64,000 bases of DNA from Methylosinus sp. PW1 (GTDB lineage Bacteria > Pseudomonadota > Alphaproteobacteria > Rhizobiales > Beijerinckiaceae). The position numbers and the translations under genes are program-made. Positions within the stretch are counted from its first letter, which is position 1; each line of letters opens with the position of its first letter. Under the pieces are notes generated by a model, which worked only from the letters and a program-made list of their open reading frames with translations, was not told where the DNA came from and did not search any database. Of this stretch, positions 33,603-42,861 are shown piece after piece. The stretch spans positions 1,984,001 through 2,048,000 of the forward strand of contig NZ_JQNK01000009.1 in assembly GCF_000745215.1 (NCBI RefSeq), in the 5' to 3' direction.

Positions 33603-35032
33603 ACAAGCCCGCCGCCGGCTTCTCGCGCGCCGATCTGACCAGAGGCGAGATGCTGCAGATCATGATCGGGCTCGGCCTCGCCATGCTGCTGTCGGCGCTG
33701 GACCAGACCATTGTCGCCACCGCTCTGCCGACGATCGGCCAGGATCTCGGCGATTTCGAGCATCTGCCCTGGATCGTCACCGCCTATCTCGTGGCCGCCA
33801 CCGCGCTGACGCCGCTCTATGGCAAGCTCGCCGATATTCACGGCGTGCGCGTGATGCTGCTGATCGGCATCAGCACCTTCGTGCTCGGCTCCGTCGCCTG
33901 CGCCGTGTCGCCGAATCTCACTTGGCTCGCCATCGCGCGCGCGGCGCAGGGCGCGGGCGGCGGCGCGCTCATCGCGCTGGCGCAGACGATCATCGCCGAT
34001 CTCGTCAGCCTGCGCGAGCGCGGCCGCGCCCTCGCCTATTTCTCGATCGTCTTCGCCGGCGCCAGCGTCGGCGGGCCGATCCTCGGCGGCGTCTTCGCCG
34101 AATATCTGCATTGGTCGCTGATTTTCTGGATCAATCTGCCGCTCGGCCTCGCGGCTTTTTTCATGACCTATTTCAAGCTGGCGCGGCTGCCGCTGCGCCG
34201 CCATCCGCATCGCGTCGATATCGGCGGCGCGACGCTGCTCATCATCGCCTCCGTCGCCTCGCTGCTCGCGCTCTCCTGGGGCGGCGTGCGCTATCCCTGG
34301 GGCTCGCCCCCCATTCTCGCGCTGATCGCCACGGCGCTCGCCGGCTGGGCGATCTTCGCCTGGCGCACCAAGACGGCCGAGGAGCCTTTGATCCCGCTCG
34401 CCGTGCTGGCCGACGACGTCATTCGCAACGCCATTCTCGCGGGCGGCTTCGGCCTCGGAACCTTCGTCGCGCTGACGATGTACATGCCCCTATATTTCGA
34501 GGGCGCGCTGCGCCTCTCCGCCGACCAGTCCGGCCTCGCGCTGATCCCGCTCACCGTGGCGACAGTGACCGGCGCCGCCACCTCGGGACGGCTGCTCAGC
34601 CGTCTACGCCATTACAAGGCGCCGCCGCTGGCGGCGCTCGCGCTCGCTTTCGTCGCCCTGCTCATTGCGCGGCAATTTCTCGCCGATCTGCCGCTCGCGG
34701 CGCTGGATGCGCTGCTGGCGATCGTCGGCTTCGGCGTCGGAGCCATGCTGCCGGTGACGACCGTCTGCGTGCAGAGCGCGGCGCCGGGGCATAATCTCGG
34801 CACGGCGACGGCGGTGATGCAATTCTCGCGTCAGCTGGGGTCGGCGCTGATCGTGGCGATCATCGGCGCGATCGTCATCGGCGCCGGCCATGGCGCGCTC
34901 GTCGCCGGAGCGAGCGTGGAAGCGCTGCGCGAGACCTTCCGCACGGCGTTTCTGATCGGCGCGATGTTCATTGCTTTGTGCTTCTTCTTCCTGGCGCGAA
35001 TGGAGGAGAGAGATTTGCACCGGGAGAGGTGA
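33599..35032 (+). CDS. MFS transporter, DHA2 (14-TM drug exporter) family
   Basis: A 477-residue membrane protein with about 14 hydrophobic segments. It carries the DHA2 landmark SALDQTIVATALPTIG in TM1, LYGKLADIHGVR (motif A) between TM2 and TM3, and GGPILGGVFAEYLHW (motif C) in TM5. Substrate unknown. The GTG at 33599 overlaps the cbiD stop by GTGA and has GGAGAGGAC upstream, so coupling to cbiD is likely. Confidence 0.88.
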   Translation: MNKPAAGFSRADLTRGEMLQIMIGLGLAMLLSALDQTIVATALPTIGQDLGDFEHLPWIVTAYLVAATALTPLYGKLADIHGVRVMLLIGISTFVLGSVACAVSPNLTWLAIARAAQGAGGGALIALAQTIIADLVSLRERGRALAYFSIVFAGASVGGPILGGVFAEYLHWSLIFWINLPLGLAAFFMTYFKLARLPLRRHPHRVDIGGATLLIIASVASLLALSWGGVRYPWGSPPILALIATALAGWAIFAWRTKTAEEPLIPLAVLADDVIRNAILAGGFGLGTFVALTMYMPLYFEGALRLSADQSGLALIPLTVATVTGAATSGRLLSRLRHYKAPPLAALALAFVALLIARQFLADLPLAALDALLAIVGFGVGAMLPVTTVCVQSAAPGHNLGTATAVMQFSRQLGSALIVAIIGAIVIGAGHGALVAGASVEALRETFRTAFLIGAMFIALCFFFLARMEERDLHRER

Positions 35033-35040
35033 GAGCCTCT

Positions 35041-35670
35041 TCACCCGTCATGCGTATATTGCGCGCCGGTCAATATTCCCGAGAAACCGCCCGGCGCGGC
35101 GGCTGGATAGACCGGATGCAGCGCCACCGATAGGCGGAGCGCGGCCCATTCCGTGAGCCCCACCGTCGGCACGGCGACGTCGCCGCGCTGATAATGCGCG
35201 AGCAGCCCCTGCGCCACCTTCTCCGCCTGCGCGTAGATGCCGGGACCCACCCAGCGCGGCTTGGGCAGGCCGGTCATGCGGCAATAGAGCGCTGCGCAGA
35301 CATAAGCGGACGCCTCCTCCGAATTGCCGTCGATCCCCGTGCGCAAAAGATCATAGGCGCAATGCAGGCTCTCGTGGACGACGTAGCTGGCGTCGAGGCG
35401 GCCCGCCGTCGTATTCACCTCGAGCGTGTTGGCCGCCACTACCGTCCCATCGGCGCGGGTGCGCGCGACGTCATTGTATTGTGCGGCGACGCCCGCCGGG
35501 AGATCGGTGGGAACGGCGACATGGACGGCGCCGGCGCGGATCGCGCGCGCGACACGCTGAAAAGTCTGCGGCGCGATCGTCACATTGCTTCCGGCGACGG
35601 GAAAACGAAACCGAATGCGCGCGACCGTCGCGCCTTCGAGAATCGCGATGACGCGAGATGTCAGCGACAT
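35041..35670 (-). CDS. Unrecognised protein with HExxH metalloprotease-like motif
   Basis: A 209-residue protein I do not recognise. It contains YVVHESLHCAYDLL, an HExxH zinc-binding motif, followed about 18 residues later by EEASAYVCAALY, where a glutamate is suitably placed to be the third ligand of a gluzincin fold. The N-terminal part is beta-rich and lacks a signal peptide. The ATG at 35670 is preceded by AAGGAAAG. It lies next to the molybdenum storage genes, convergent with the MFS gene. Peptidase activity is inference only. Confidence 0.65.
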   Translation of the reverse strand: MSLTSRVIAILEGATVARIRFRFPVAGSNVTIAPQTFQRVARAIRAGAVHVAVPTDLPAGVAAQYNDVARTRADGTVVAANTLEVNTTAGRLDASYVVHESLHCAYDLLRTGIDGNSEEASAYVCAALYCRMTGLPKPRWVGPGIYAQAEKVAQGLLAHYQRGDVAVPTVGLTEWAALRLSVALHPVYPAAAPGGFSGILTGAQYTHDG

Positions 35671-35908
35671 GGTGCTTTCCTTTTCGAATATGGAAATCAA
35701 AAAATCGCGCCGCCCGTCGAAAGCCATGTGAAATGGACAGCATCGCGTCATTGAGACCGCGCGTAGTGGCCGCGTCTGTGCGTTGGAGCACAGCGGCGCC
35801 CGTCGCGACGTTCGACGCGGCGGGCGCAATGAAAAAGGCCGAGCGGCGCGTCACGCCGCTCGGCCGGTCTTTTCCTCGATCACGCGCATTCACATGATGC
35901 GCGGCGTC

Positions 35909-36742
35909 TCAGCTGTTCCGGCGCGCCGCCGTGTGGATGATCGTGCCGACATGCTCGCCGCGCAGAGCGGCGGTGAGGCGGCCGGGGACGAGGCCGTTGA
36001 CGATCTGCACATGGTCGATATGGCGCGCGGTCGCCATCACCTCGAGCATGGCGCGGTCGAAGGGCAGCGCGCCCTTGTGATCGGCGAGCTCGGAGAAGCT
36101 CGTCTCGCGGATGAGCTGCGCCTTCTCGCCGTCCGGGCCATTGGGATCGCTCGTGTAGAGGCCATCCACATCCTCGACGATGGTGAGGCCGGCGGCGCCA
36201 TAGGCGTCGGCGAGCAGAAAGGCGCCCGTGTCGGCCCGATGCGGCGGAATGCGCGAGCCCGGGAACTCGTGATGGTGATAGGGCGGAAAGGCGCTGCCCA
36301 CCACGGCGCGGGTCGCGCTCAAGTGAATCGCCAGCTGATTGGCGATGGTCGGATGCTCGATATAGGAGACGCCCTCCGGCGCGAGCAGCGAGGCGAGGAT
36401 ATGGCCGTTCTGCCCGGCCTCGCTCGCGGCGAGCGGAGCCAGCGAGCCGACCGGCAGGCCGAGATCGAGCCCGACGCCATAGAGGTGGCGCGCACGCACG
36501 CCGGCGCCGGTGAGGAAGAGCAGCCGATGCTCGGGCATGAGCTTTCGGATCTCCTCCACCAGCGGCAGGATCGCCTCGGCGCCGCGATCCATGATGGCGC
36601 GGCCGCCGATCTTCACCACCTGCAGCCAGGGCAGCACGCGGATCGGACGCTTGCCGGCGACGGGCCGCGTCAGCTCGGAGTCGAGAAGGGTCTGCCGCGC
36701 GAGCGGAGAGGCGACATGCTTGATGTTGTAGGTATGGGTCAT
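35909..36742 (-). CDS. mosA: Molybdenum storage protein, alpha subunit
   Basis: A 277-residue amino-acid-kinase-fold protein strikingly similar to Azotobacter MosA. It has [38 protein letters not shown], and the [21 protein letters not shown] segment whose triple His binds polyoxomolybdate clusters in the structure of the storage protein. With MosB it forms an ATP-driven cage storing Mo or W as oxo clusters. It follows mosB by 8 bases in one transcript. Confidence 0.95.
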   Translation of the reverse strand: MTHTYNIKHVASPLARQTLLDSELTRPVAGKRPIRVLPWLQVVKIGGRAIMDRGAEAILPLVEEIRKLMPEHRLLFLTGAGVRARHLYGVGLDLGLPVGSLAPLAASEAGQNGHILASLLAPEGVSYIEHPTIANQLAIHLSATRAVVGSAFPPYHHHEFPGSRIPPHRADTGAFLLADAYGAAGLTIVEDVDGLYTSDPNGPDGEKAQLIRETSFSELADHKGALPFDRAMLEVMATARHIDHVQIVNGLVPGRLTAALRGEHVGTIIHTAARRNS

Positions 36743-36750
36743 GATCCGTC

Positions 36751-37563
36751 TCAGCTCGCGGTGATGATGGTGCCGACATGCTCTCCAGAAAGAGCGCGGG
36801 TCAGATTGCCGGGGACGAGGCCGTTGACGACCTGCACCTCGCGAATGTGACGCGCGGATTTCAGCAGATCGAGCAGCGGGAACTCGAGGATCGAATCCTG
36901 CAGGCCCTGATCCTTCATCTCATCGACCGTGATCTTCGGGATGAATTTCGCATTCTTGTCGGTCTTGGGATTGGCGGTGAAGAGGCCCTGCTCGTCTTTG
37001 ACGAAGATCATCGCCTTGCAGCCGAATTGCTCGGCGATGAGGAAGCAGCCCGCATCCGTGCGATAGGGCGGAATGACGCCTTCGGCCGCCGGACGCATCC
37101 ACAGATTATAAGGCGGCATGCCGCTGAACACGACGGCGTTGACCTCCTGCAGATAGAGCGGCACCGCCGAGAGGCCGCCGCCTTCCACCGCGGAAATGCC
37201 ATGCTTGGCGAGCAGCTGGCCGAGCATCGCGGCATTCTGATCGGCGACAGAGGCGCCGAGCTGCGACAGCACGCCCGCCGGCAGGCCGACGCCCGCCGCT
37301 ATGGAATAGAGATGACGCGCGCGCGTGCCGGCGCCCGTGCCGATCAGCATCTGATGCGCCTTGCGCGCGGTGACGATCTCATCGACGAGCGGATAGACCG
37401 CCGAGCGGCCGCGATCGATGATGCTCTGGCCGCCGATCTTGATCACCGACGCGTCCGGCAGGATGCGAAAATCATCGGCCTTGTCCGCCGCCGCGAGAAG
37501 TTCCGCGTCGGTGAGCGAGCGCTGCATGAGGATCGCCTCGAGCTCCGCTGTCGTATGTGCCAT
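36751..37563 (-). CDS. mosB: Molybdenum storage protein, beta subunit
   Basis: A 270-residue partner, the same length as Azotobacter MosB. It shares [58 protein letters not shown] and [16 protein letters not shown]. It is the first gene of the mosBA pair. No nif, mod or fdh gene lies in the window, so the Mo consumers are encoded elsewhere. Confidence 0.95.
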   Translation of the reverse strand: MAHTTAELEAILMQRSLTDAELLAAADKADDFRILPDASVIKIGGQSIIDRGRSAVYPLVDEIVTARKAHQMLIGTGAGTRARHLYSIAAGVGLPAGVLSQLGASVADQNAAMLGQLLAKHGISAVEGGGLSAVPLYLQEVNAVVFSGMPPYNLWMRPAAEGVIPPYRTDAGCFLIAEQFGCKAMIFVKDEQGLFTANPKTDKNAKFIPKITVDEMKDQGLQDSILEFPLLDLLKSARHIREVQVVNGLVPGNLTRALSGEHVGTIITAS

Positions 37564-37953
37564 CAGTGACGCCTTTCGTCATTTGCTGCTGTCGTCGACT
37601 ACATGCGTGTAGGTAGAACGCGTCGAAGAGTCTCGCAATATGCGAAAACGGTGCGTGCTTGGCGGGAAAGCCGCAAATTTCCGACCTCTTCTACTTTGTC
37701 GGAAAAAACAACGAAAAACGCGCATTTCTCGACTGTCAGCTAGTCGCGGAGCGGGGCGCGTCAAGCATGCGGCAAAGTCGCACGCCGCGCCTCGGCGCGC
37801 GAAGTCCGAACGAGCGGCCGCAGTCATCGTAGCTTCATTGCGCAGCCATCGCGCTGAGATCGGGCGTCGCTAGCTTGGCATGCCGCGACGCTCACGGCGA
37901 GCGCCGGCCTCGAGATTGGAAAAGTGTTTTTCCTTTGAAAATGCGAGGGCCAC
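37564..37953. promoter_or_regulatory. Divergent intergenic region, mosB / phosphoesterase
   Basis: 390 bases between divergent genes. It contains an 8-bp inverted repeat TTTCCGAC / GTCGGAAA at 37678-37705 with a 12-base loop, about 115 bases upstream of mosB, followed on the plus strand by an A-run. No ModE-type box was recognised. No coding sequence is supported here. Confidence 0.5.
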
Positions 37954-39819
37954 ATGAACATACGTCTGCTTTTGAAGAGCGCCTGTCTCGCGACGACGGC
38001 GCTCACCGCGACGTCGATCGCGATCGTCGCCAAGGCGGATTCGTCCACGCGGACGCCGATCAAGCATGTCATCATCGTCGTCGGCGAGAATCGCACATTC
38101 GACAATCTCTTCGGCGGCTATCGTCCCGTCGCCGGTCAGAGCGTCGACAATCTGCTGAGCAAGGGCATCATCAAGGCGGATGGAACGCCCGGCCCGCATT
38201 TCTCCGAGGCGGCGCAGAACATCGGCTCCGATCTCCATCATTATGAGGTGGTGACGCCTTCGACCGGCGCCTACGCCACGCTGCCGCAGCCCTACACCAC
38301 TTATGCGGCCGGCGTTCCCCAGGGCGTACCGGATACGCGCTTCCCGACCGATCTGCCCAACGGGCCTTATCAGATCAGCAAATATGTCTCCTACGCCGCC
38401 TACACCGGCGACCCCGTGCATCGCTTCTTCCAGATGTGGCAGCAGTGGGACGGCGGCAAGCTCGACAAATTCGTCTGGGTGGAGAAGACGATCGGCACCG
38501 GCTCCAACGGCAAGCCCCCCGCCGGCTTCGATCCCAAGGAGGGCGCGATCTCCATGGGCTTCTTCAACATGAACGCCTATACGGATGCGCATGGCGTCGC
38601 GCAGACCGGCGACGCGCCCTATTTCAAATCGCTCGCCGATTCTTATGCGATCAGCGACAATTTTCATCAGGCGGTGATGGGCGGCACGGGCGCCAATTTC
38701 CAGGCGATCGTCACCGGCCATGCGGCCTTCTATACCGATCCCGCGCGTCTCGACGGCTCGCCCGCGACGCCGCCCGTCAATCAGATCGAGAATCCCGATC
38801 CGGTCAGCGGCACGAATAATTATTACACACAGGACGGCTATAGCGGCGGCTCCTATGTGAACTGCCATGATCTCTCGCAGCCGGGCGTCGCCGCTGTCGA
38901 TCAGCAGCTGCGCAAAAACGGGACCTATGAGCGCAAATGCGCGCCGGGGCATTACTATCTCGTCAACAATTACAACATGTATTGGAACGAGAAGCCCTCG
39001 GTGACGCGCACGCTCGGCGCGACGAAGTTCACCCTGCCGCCGCAGAAGGCCTCGACCATCGTCGATGTGCTGACCGCGCATAATGTGTCGTGGAAATATT
39101 ACAGCGCCGATCGCGGCGACGATTCCACCGTCTTCGCCAATTCGGTCGATGGCGTGAATTTCCCCGTCGCCGGCGGTGCGCCCTTCCACGCCTATTGCGG
39201 CATTTGCGATCCGCTCACCGGCTATCTGCAGGTGATGACGACGAGCGAATACGCCAAGCTGCAGAACTATGGCGCTTTCCTGAAGGATCTGACCGACAGC
39301 GCGCTGCCGGCCGTCTCCTTCGTGCGTCCCTTCGAGGCCTTCGCCGCGCATCCTGCCGATTCGACCAGCCATCTCTACGAGCAATTCCTGAAGACGCTTA
39401 TCGCGCGCGTGCAGAACTCCTCCGCCTGGGACTCGACCGCGATCTTCATCACCACGGATGAAGGCGGCGGCTACTATGATTCGGGCTATATTCAGCCGGT
39501 GGACTTCTTCGGCGACGGCACGCGCATTCCGCTCATCGTGGTCTCGCCCTACGCCAAGAAGGGCTATGTCGACCACACTTATTACGACCATGTCTCGCTG
39601 CTGAAATTCATCGAGCGGAACTGGAAGCTGCCGACGGTCTCGCATCTCAGCCGCGACAATCTGCCGAATCCGATTCCCTCGCGCGAGAATCCCTATATTC
39701 CCGCCAATCGGCCGGCGATCGGCGATCTCGTCGATCTCTTCGTCTTCGCCGATCGCGACCACGACGACGATCATGATCACGACCATCACGGCCATCACGA
39801 TCACCGCCGTGACCGCTGA
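37954..39819 (+). CDS. Secreted phosphoesterase (phospholipase C / acid phosphatase family) with His/Asp-rich tail
   Basis: A 621-residue phosphoesterase-family (PF04185-like) protein. A Sec signal peptide covers residues 1-28. The metal-site motif VIIVVGENRTFDNLFGGY follows directly, then FFNMNAYTDA, HQAVMGGTGANF, FITTDEGGGYYD and VDHTYYDHVSLLKFIERNW at the C-terminal active site. It should act on phosphate esters or phospholipids outside the cytoplasm. The last 20 residues are nearly all His, Asp and Arg (DDDHDHDHHGHHDH), an unusual metal-binding-type tail. Confidence 0.88.
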   Translation: MNIRLLLKSACLATTALTATSIAIVAKADSSTRTPIKHVIIVVGENRTFDNLFGGYRPVAGQSVDNLLSKGIIKADGTPGPHFSEAAQNIGSDLHHYEVVTPSTGAYATLPQPYTTYAAGVPQGVPDTRFPTDLPNGPYQISKYVSYAAYTGDPVHRFFQMWQQWDGGKLDKFVWVEKTIGTGSNGKPPAGFDPKEGAISMGFFNMNAYTDAHGVAQTGDAPYFKSLADSYAISDNFHQAVMGGTGANFQAIVTGHAAFYTDPARLDGSPATPPVNQIENPDPVSGTNNYYTQDGYSGGSYVNCHDLSQPGVAAVDQQLRKNGTYERKCAPGHYYLVNNYNMYWNEKPSVTRTLGATKFTLPPQKASTIVDVLTAHNVSWKYYSADRGDDSTVFANSVDGVNFPVAGGAPFHAYCGICDPLTGYLQVMTTSEYAKLQNYGAFLKDLTDSALPAVSFVRPFEAFAAHPADSTSHLYEQFLKTLIARVQNSSAWDSTAIFITTDEGGGYYDSGYIQPVDFFGDGTRIPLIVVSPYAKKGYVDHTYYDHVSLLKFIERNWKLPTVSHLSRDNLPNPIPSRENPYIPANRPAIGDLVDLFVFADRDHDDDHDHDHHGHHDHRRDR

Positions 39820-39920
39820 AGCATGAGTGGAGGCCGCGTCCGCAGCGACGCGGCCTCATGAAACGAAAAAAGGCCGCGCCTATCGGGCGCGGCCGCGTCA
39901 TTTCGTGAGGTTGCTTCTCT

Positions 39921-40319
39921 TCAGAAGCCGACGCCGACGAGCACGAAGCGAGGGCAGGCGATGGTGTCGCAACGCCGCGGGGCGGGACGCAGCGCTTCCG
40001 CCACAGGCGTCGGAAGCAGCGGCGCGCGCGCTTCCATGTGGCGGCGCGGCGGCGCCGAATGATGCGCGAGCGCGCCGGGCCGCCTAGCGATGCGCCTGAC
40101 CTTGCGATGCGTGGCGGCCGGCGCCGGCCGCGCGACGACCGCGCGTTCGATCACGGGCGGAAGAGGCGCGACATCGGCGACCGGAGCGGTCTCGGGGACG
40201 CGGACGTCGAGCTGGGCGACGGCGGCGGGCGCCATATCCGCCGGGGATGCGGCGGGCAATTCGAGCGCCAGTGCGGAAAAAGATACGCAAGTGGCGAAGA
40301 TCGCCGCAGCAAGCCGCAT
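39921..40319 (-). CDS. Exported proline/alanine-rich hypothetical protein (132 aa)
   Basis: A 132-residue protein with a clear signal peptide (MRLAAAIFATCVSFSALALELPAA) and a low-complexity Ala/Pro/Arg-rich body ending in RRCDTIACPRFVLVGVGF with two cysteines. The ATG at 40319 has AAAGGATGAGG upstream, favouring it over an upstream start. No family is recognised; it is probably periplasmic. Confidence 0.6.
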   Translation of the reverse strand: MRLAAAIFATCVSFSALALELPAASPADMAPAAVAQLDVRVPETAPVADVAPLPPVIERAVVARPAPAATHRKVRRIARRPGALAHHSAPPRRHMEARAPLLPTPVAEALRPAPRRCDTIACPRFVLVGVGF

Positions 40320-40852
40320 GGCCTCATCCTTTCGTCTATGAAACGTCGCCTCGGACGTTCCCCGCCCGGACCTTTGGAAATTACGTTGAACGGCGCACAC
40401 GCTCGAAACCGCGTCGATATTACGACGCCGAGAACCCTTCAAAAGCGTTCACGCTCTCGAATGTACCGGCACACTAGACGATTTCGCCCGCCTTGGCCAG
40501 CGATTGGGCAAGGGGGCGGCAGAGTGGCGGCGGGCATGTCGAATTTCGCGGATGCGCTATGAGCGGACATTCCTGATTTCATGCCGCATAGCCGAGCTCG
40601 ACGATTGTTCTGCCTGCTTTCGGCCATGCAGCAGTTTGGAATAATCGAGCCATCGGGCAATTGACGACGTGTGGGTGACGTCGATCCTGGATCGATAACT
40701 TGCTCGAGGCAGCTTCCGGCGGGCCTAAGTTAGGACTTAGCTGACAGTTGGCTGCGAAGCGCCGGTGTCGATATCCGACGTTGTCACCCCAAAATGTGGA
40801 GATCATCGCCCGCCAGTCTCTTGCGCCCGAAAGGCCTGAACCGGGGTCCCTC
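40320..40852. other. Non-coding stretch before the SDR gene
   Basis: About 530 bases without a supported gene. From roughly 40590 the base composition falls below that of the flanking genes and stays so through the SDR/AraC pair, suggesting the edge of a transferred segment. Short open frames are present but show no family resemblance. Confidence 0.4.
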
Positions 40853-41686
40853 TTAGCGGAAGCGCGAAGCGTTATCAGCGAGATAGTCGACAAATCGGCG
40901 AGGTGGACGCCCAGTGAGGCGTGCGGTCTCTCCGCTATCGGCGCTCGTCCAGCCTTGGGCAACAGGGTAAAAGATCGACGCAAGCATCTGCGCATGCCCT
41001 TCGGAAAGCCCGGACTTTGCAGCAAAGTCTAGGAAGCCTGCGGTGTCGACGGCTTCATAGCGGATGGGGCGGCGCAACACGGCGGAGAGTATTTCGGCGG
41101 CCTCACCATAGCTGACGCTTTCGGAGCCCGTGAGCGTAAACGCCTGTCCGTCATGTTCCGAAGTCGTCAAAGCGGTGATCGCGGCGTCTGCAATATCTCG
41201 TGCGTCGATCAAGCTCGTCCTGGCGTCACCGGCGGGTAAGGCAATCAACCCGTGATCGAGGATACCTTTGAGCCAATAGTGATGGAAATTGTCGAAGAAC
41301 CAGTTCGGGCGCAGCAAGACATAGGGCGCGCCGGACTTTTCGACGAGTCGCTCCAGCTTGCGATAGGGTATGTCCTCGCTGGCGTCGACACCGATAGCCG
41401 TCTGCACAATGAGCTTAACACTGGCGGCAGCGGCAGCGTTGATGAAGCCAGCGAGCGCCAAGGGATCCGCGGTTCCGGTGGGAATCACGATGTAGGCAGC
41501 GTCAACGCCGGCCAGAGCACTTTCAAAGGTTTCCGGCTTTGCGAAATCGAGCACGACCGAGTTGTGCTGGCCACTTGAGCCGCTCCGCGACGCCGCTTTT
41601 ACACGATGCCCAAGGGCGAGCAGTCTCGGGACCAGGTGTTGGCCCACTGTACCCGTCGCTGCAGTTACCAAAATCGTCTTCGCCAT
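40853..41686 (-). CDS. NmrA-like NAD(P)-binding atypical SDR protein
   Basis: A 277-residue atypical short-chain dehydrogenase. The Rossmann start TILVTAATGTVGQHLVP has the TGxxGxxG pattern, followed by VLRPNWFFDNF and DARDIADAAITAL, as in NmrA/QOR2-type NAD(P)H-binding proteins. The substrate is unknown. The ATG at 41686 with ACGGAGGC upstream is chosen over one 34 codons upstream. Codon use is less GC-biased than in neighbouring genes. It is divergent from the AraC regulator, its likely controller. Confidence 0.85.
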   Translation of the reverse strand: MAKTILVTAATGTVGQHLVPRLLALGHRVKAASRSGSSGQHNSVVLDFAKPETFESALAGVDAAYIVIPTGTADPLALAGFINAAAAASVKLIVQTAIGVDASEDIPYRKLERLVEKSGAPYVLLRPNWFFDNFHHYWLKGILDHGLIALPAGDARTSLIDARDIADAAITALTTSEHDGQAFTLTGSESVSYGEAAEILSAVLRRPIRYEAVDTAGFLDFAAKSGLSEGHAQMLASIFYPVAQGWTSADSGETARLTGRPPRRFVDYLADNASRFR

Positions 41687-41735
41687 GATTGCCTCCGTGT
41701 CTGCCATTCCAATTTGAACTGCAGCAGGAAGACGT

Positions 41736-41764
41736 GCAATGATATAAACGCTCGATATAATTGC
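41736..41764. promoter_or_regulatory. Inverted repeat between divergent SDR and AraC genes
   Basis: GCAATGATAT and ATATAATTGC are complementary at nine of ten positions around a 9-base centre, in an AT-rich spot between the two starts. It is a candidate operator for the AraC-type protein, though that family usually binds direct repeats. Confidence 0.4.
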
Positions 41765-41789
41765 AGATCGTCTCGCCAAGGAGGTCATT

Positions 41790-42689
41790 GTGAATGTGCT
41801 CGACGACTGGCTACAGATGTTCTCCCATCCAAAATATCACTTGGCGCGGAGTGTGACCTGCGGCCGCTGGGGCTTTCGGCTTGAAGCCGGCTCGGCGCTC
41901 GCCTTTCATCTGATCCGGCGAGGCGAAGCCTGGCTGCGGATCGACGGGCATCCCACTACGCAGCTCGCCGAGGGCGACCTGGTCGTCCTGAGCGATGGCG
42001 CTGCGCACGAAGTCGTCGACAGTCCGCAGACGTTGGCCGAACCTGTCGAGCAGTTCGCCCGCCGTCGTTTCGATGTGGCCGAGCCTGATGGAGCGACGGA
42101 AATCTTTTGCGGACAGTTTCGGCCCGATGCGATCCGCGCCCAGATCGGTGCGGCGGCCTTGCTCCCCTTTGTGCATCTCAAGGCAGCCGACATTGAGCAC
42201 GACCGCGGAATCGTAGCGCTCTCGGCGCTTCTGACTGACGAACTGGATAGTGATCGCCAGGGCAATGAAATGTTGGTTGAAAGACTGGCCGACGGCTTGC
42301 TGATTTACGTCCTTCGTAACGCCGCGGCAAAGGCAGGACACGGCCCCGGCTGGTTGTCTGCGATGCACGACCCGCAACTGGCCCGAGTTTTCCGCGCCAT
42401 TCACGCCGCCCCTCAGTCCGATTGGACCGTCGAAGCGATGGCAGAGCAGGCCGGACTATCTCGGGCGGCCTTTGCACGGCGTTTCACCGAACGGGTTGGC
42501 GAAACGCCGTTGGGCTATCTTACAGCTTGGCGCATGACTTTGGCTGCTCGGCGTTTCGAGGCCGGCAAACTGCCACTCGGGGTCGTGGCGTCGGAAGTCG
42601 GGTATCAGTCAGAGGCCGCATTTAGCCGAGCCTTCAGGAAGTATCATGGCGTGCCGCCCAGCAAATATCGCATCATTGCAGCCGCCTGA
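41790..42689 (+). CDS. AraC-family transcriptional regulator
   Basis: A 299-residue regulator with an N-terminal cupin-type sensor domain (LIRRGEAWLRIDGHP, LAEGDLVVLSDGAAHEV) and a C-terminal double helix-turn-helix (MAEQAGLSRAAFARRFTERVGETPLGYL and VASEVGYQSEAAFSRAFRKYHGVPPSKYR). The GTG start follows AAGGAGG by five bases. The divergent SDR gene is its probable target. The effector is unknown. Confidence 0.92.
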   Translation: MNVLDDWLQMFSHPKYHLARSVTCGRWGFRLEAGSALAFHLIRRGEAWLRIDGHPTTQLAEGDLVVLSDGAAHEVVDSPQTLAEPVEQFARRRFDVAEPDGATEIFCGQFRPDAIRAQIGAAALLPFVHLKAADIEHDRGIVALSALLTDELDSDRQGNEMLVERLADGLLIYVLRNAAAKAGHGPGWLSAMHDPQLARVFRAIHAAPQSDWTVEAMAEQAGLSRAAFARRFTERVGETPLGYLTAWRMTLAARRFEAGKLPLGVVASEVGYQSEAAFSRAFRKYHGVPPSKYRIIAAA

Positions 42690-42861
42690 TAGCCGGTTGC
42701 AAAGGAAATAGGTCGTTGCTCGGCCGCAAATTTCACGCCCCTCGTGGCGCTAGCCAGCGAACGCGGAGATCGCGACACCGATCGCGTAAGTTTTTGTCAG
42801 CCGAAAGTCCGCTTCGGGTCAAAACGCGAATTTCAAAACGGCCCCGCAGCTCCGAGCGCTT

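Noticed and set aside
37564..37700. A ModE-type operator before mosB
   Set aside because: No paired ATATAA-type half-sites were found.
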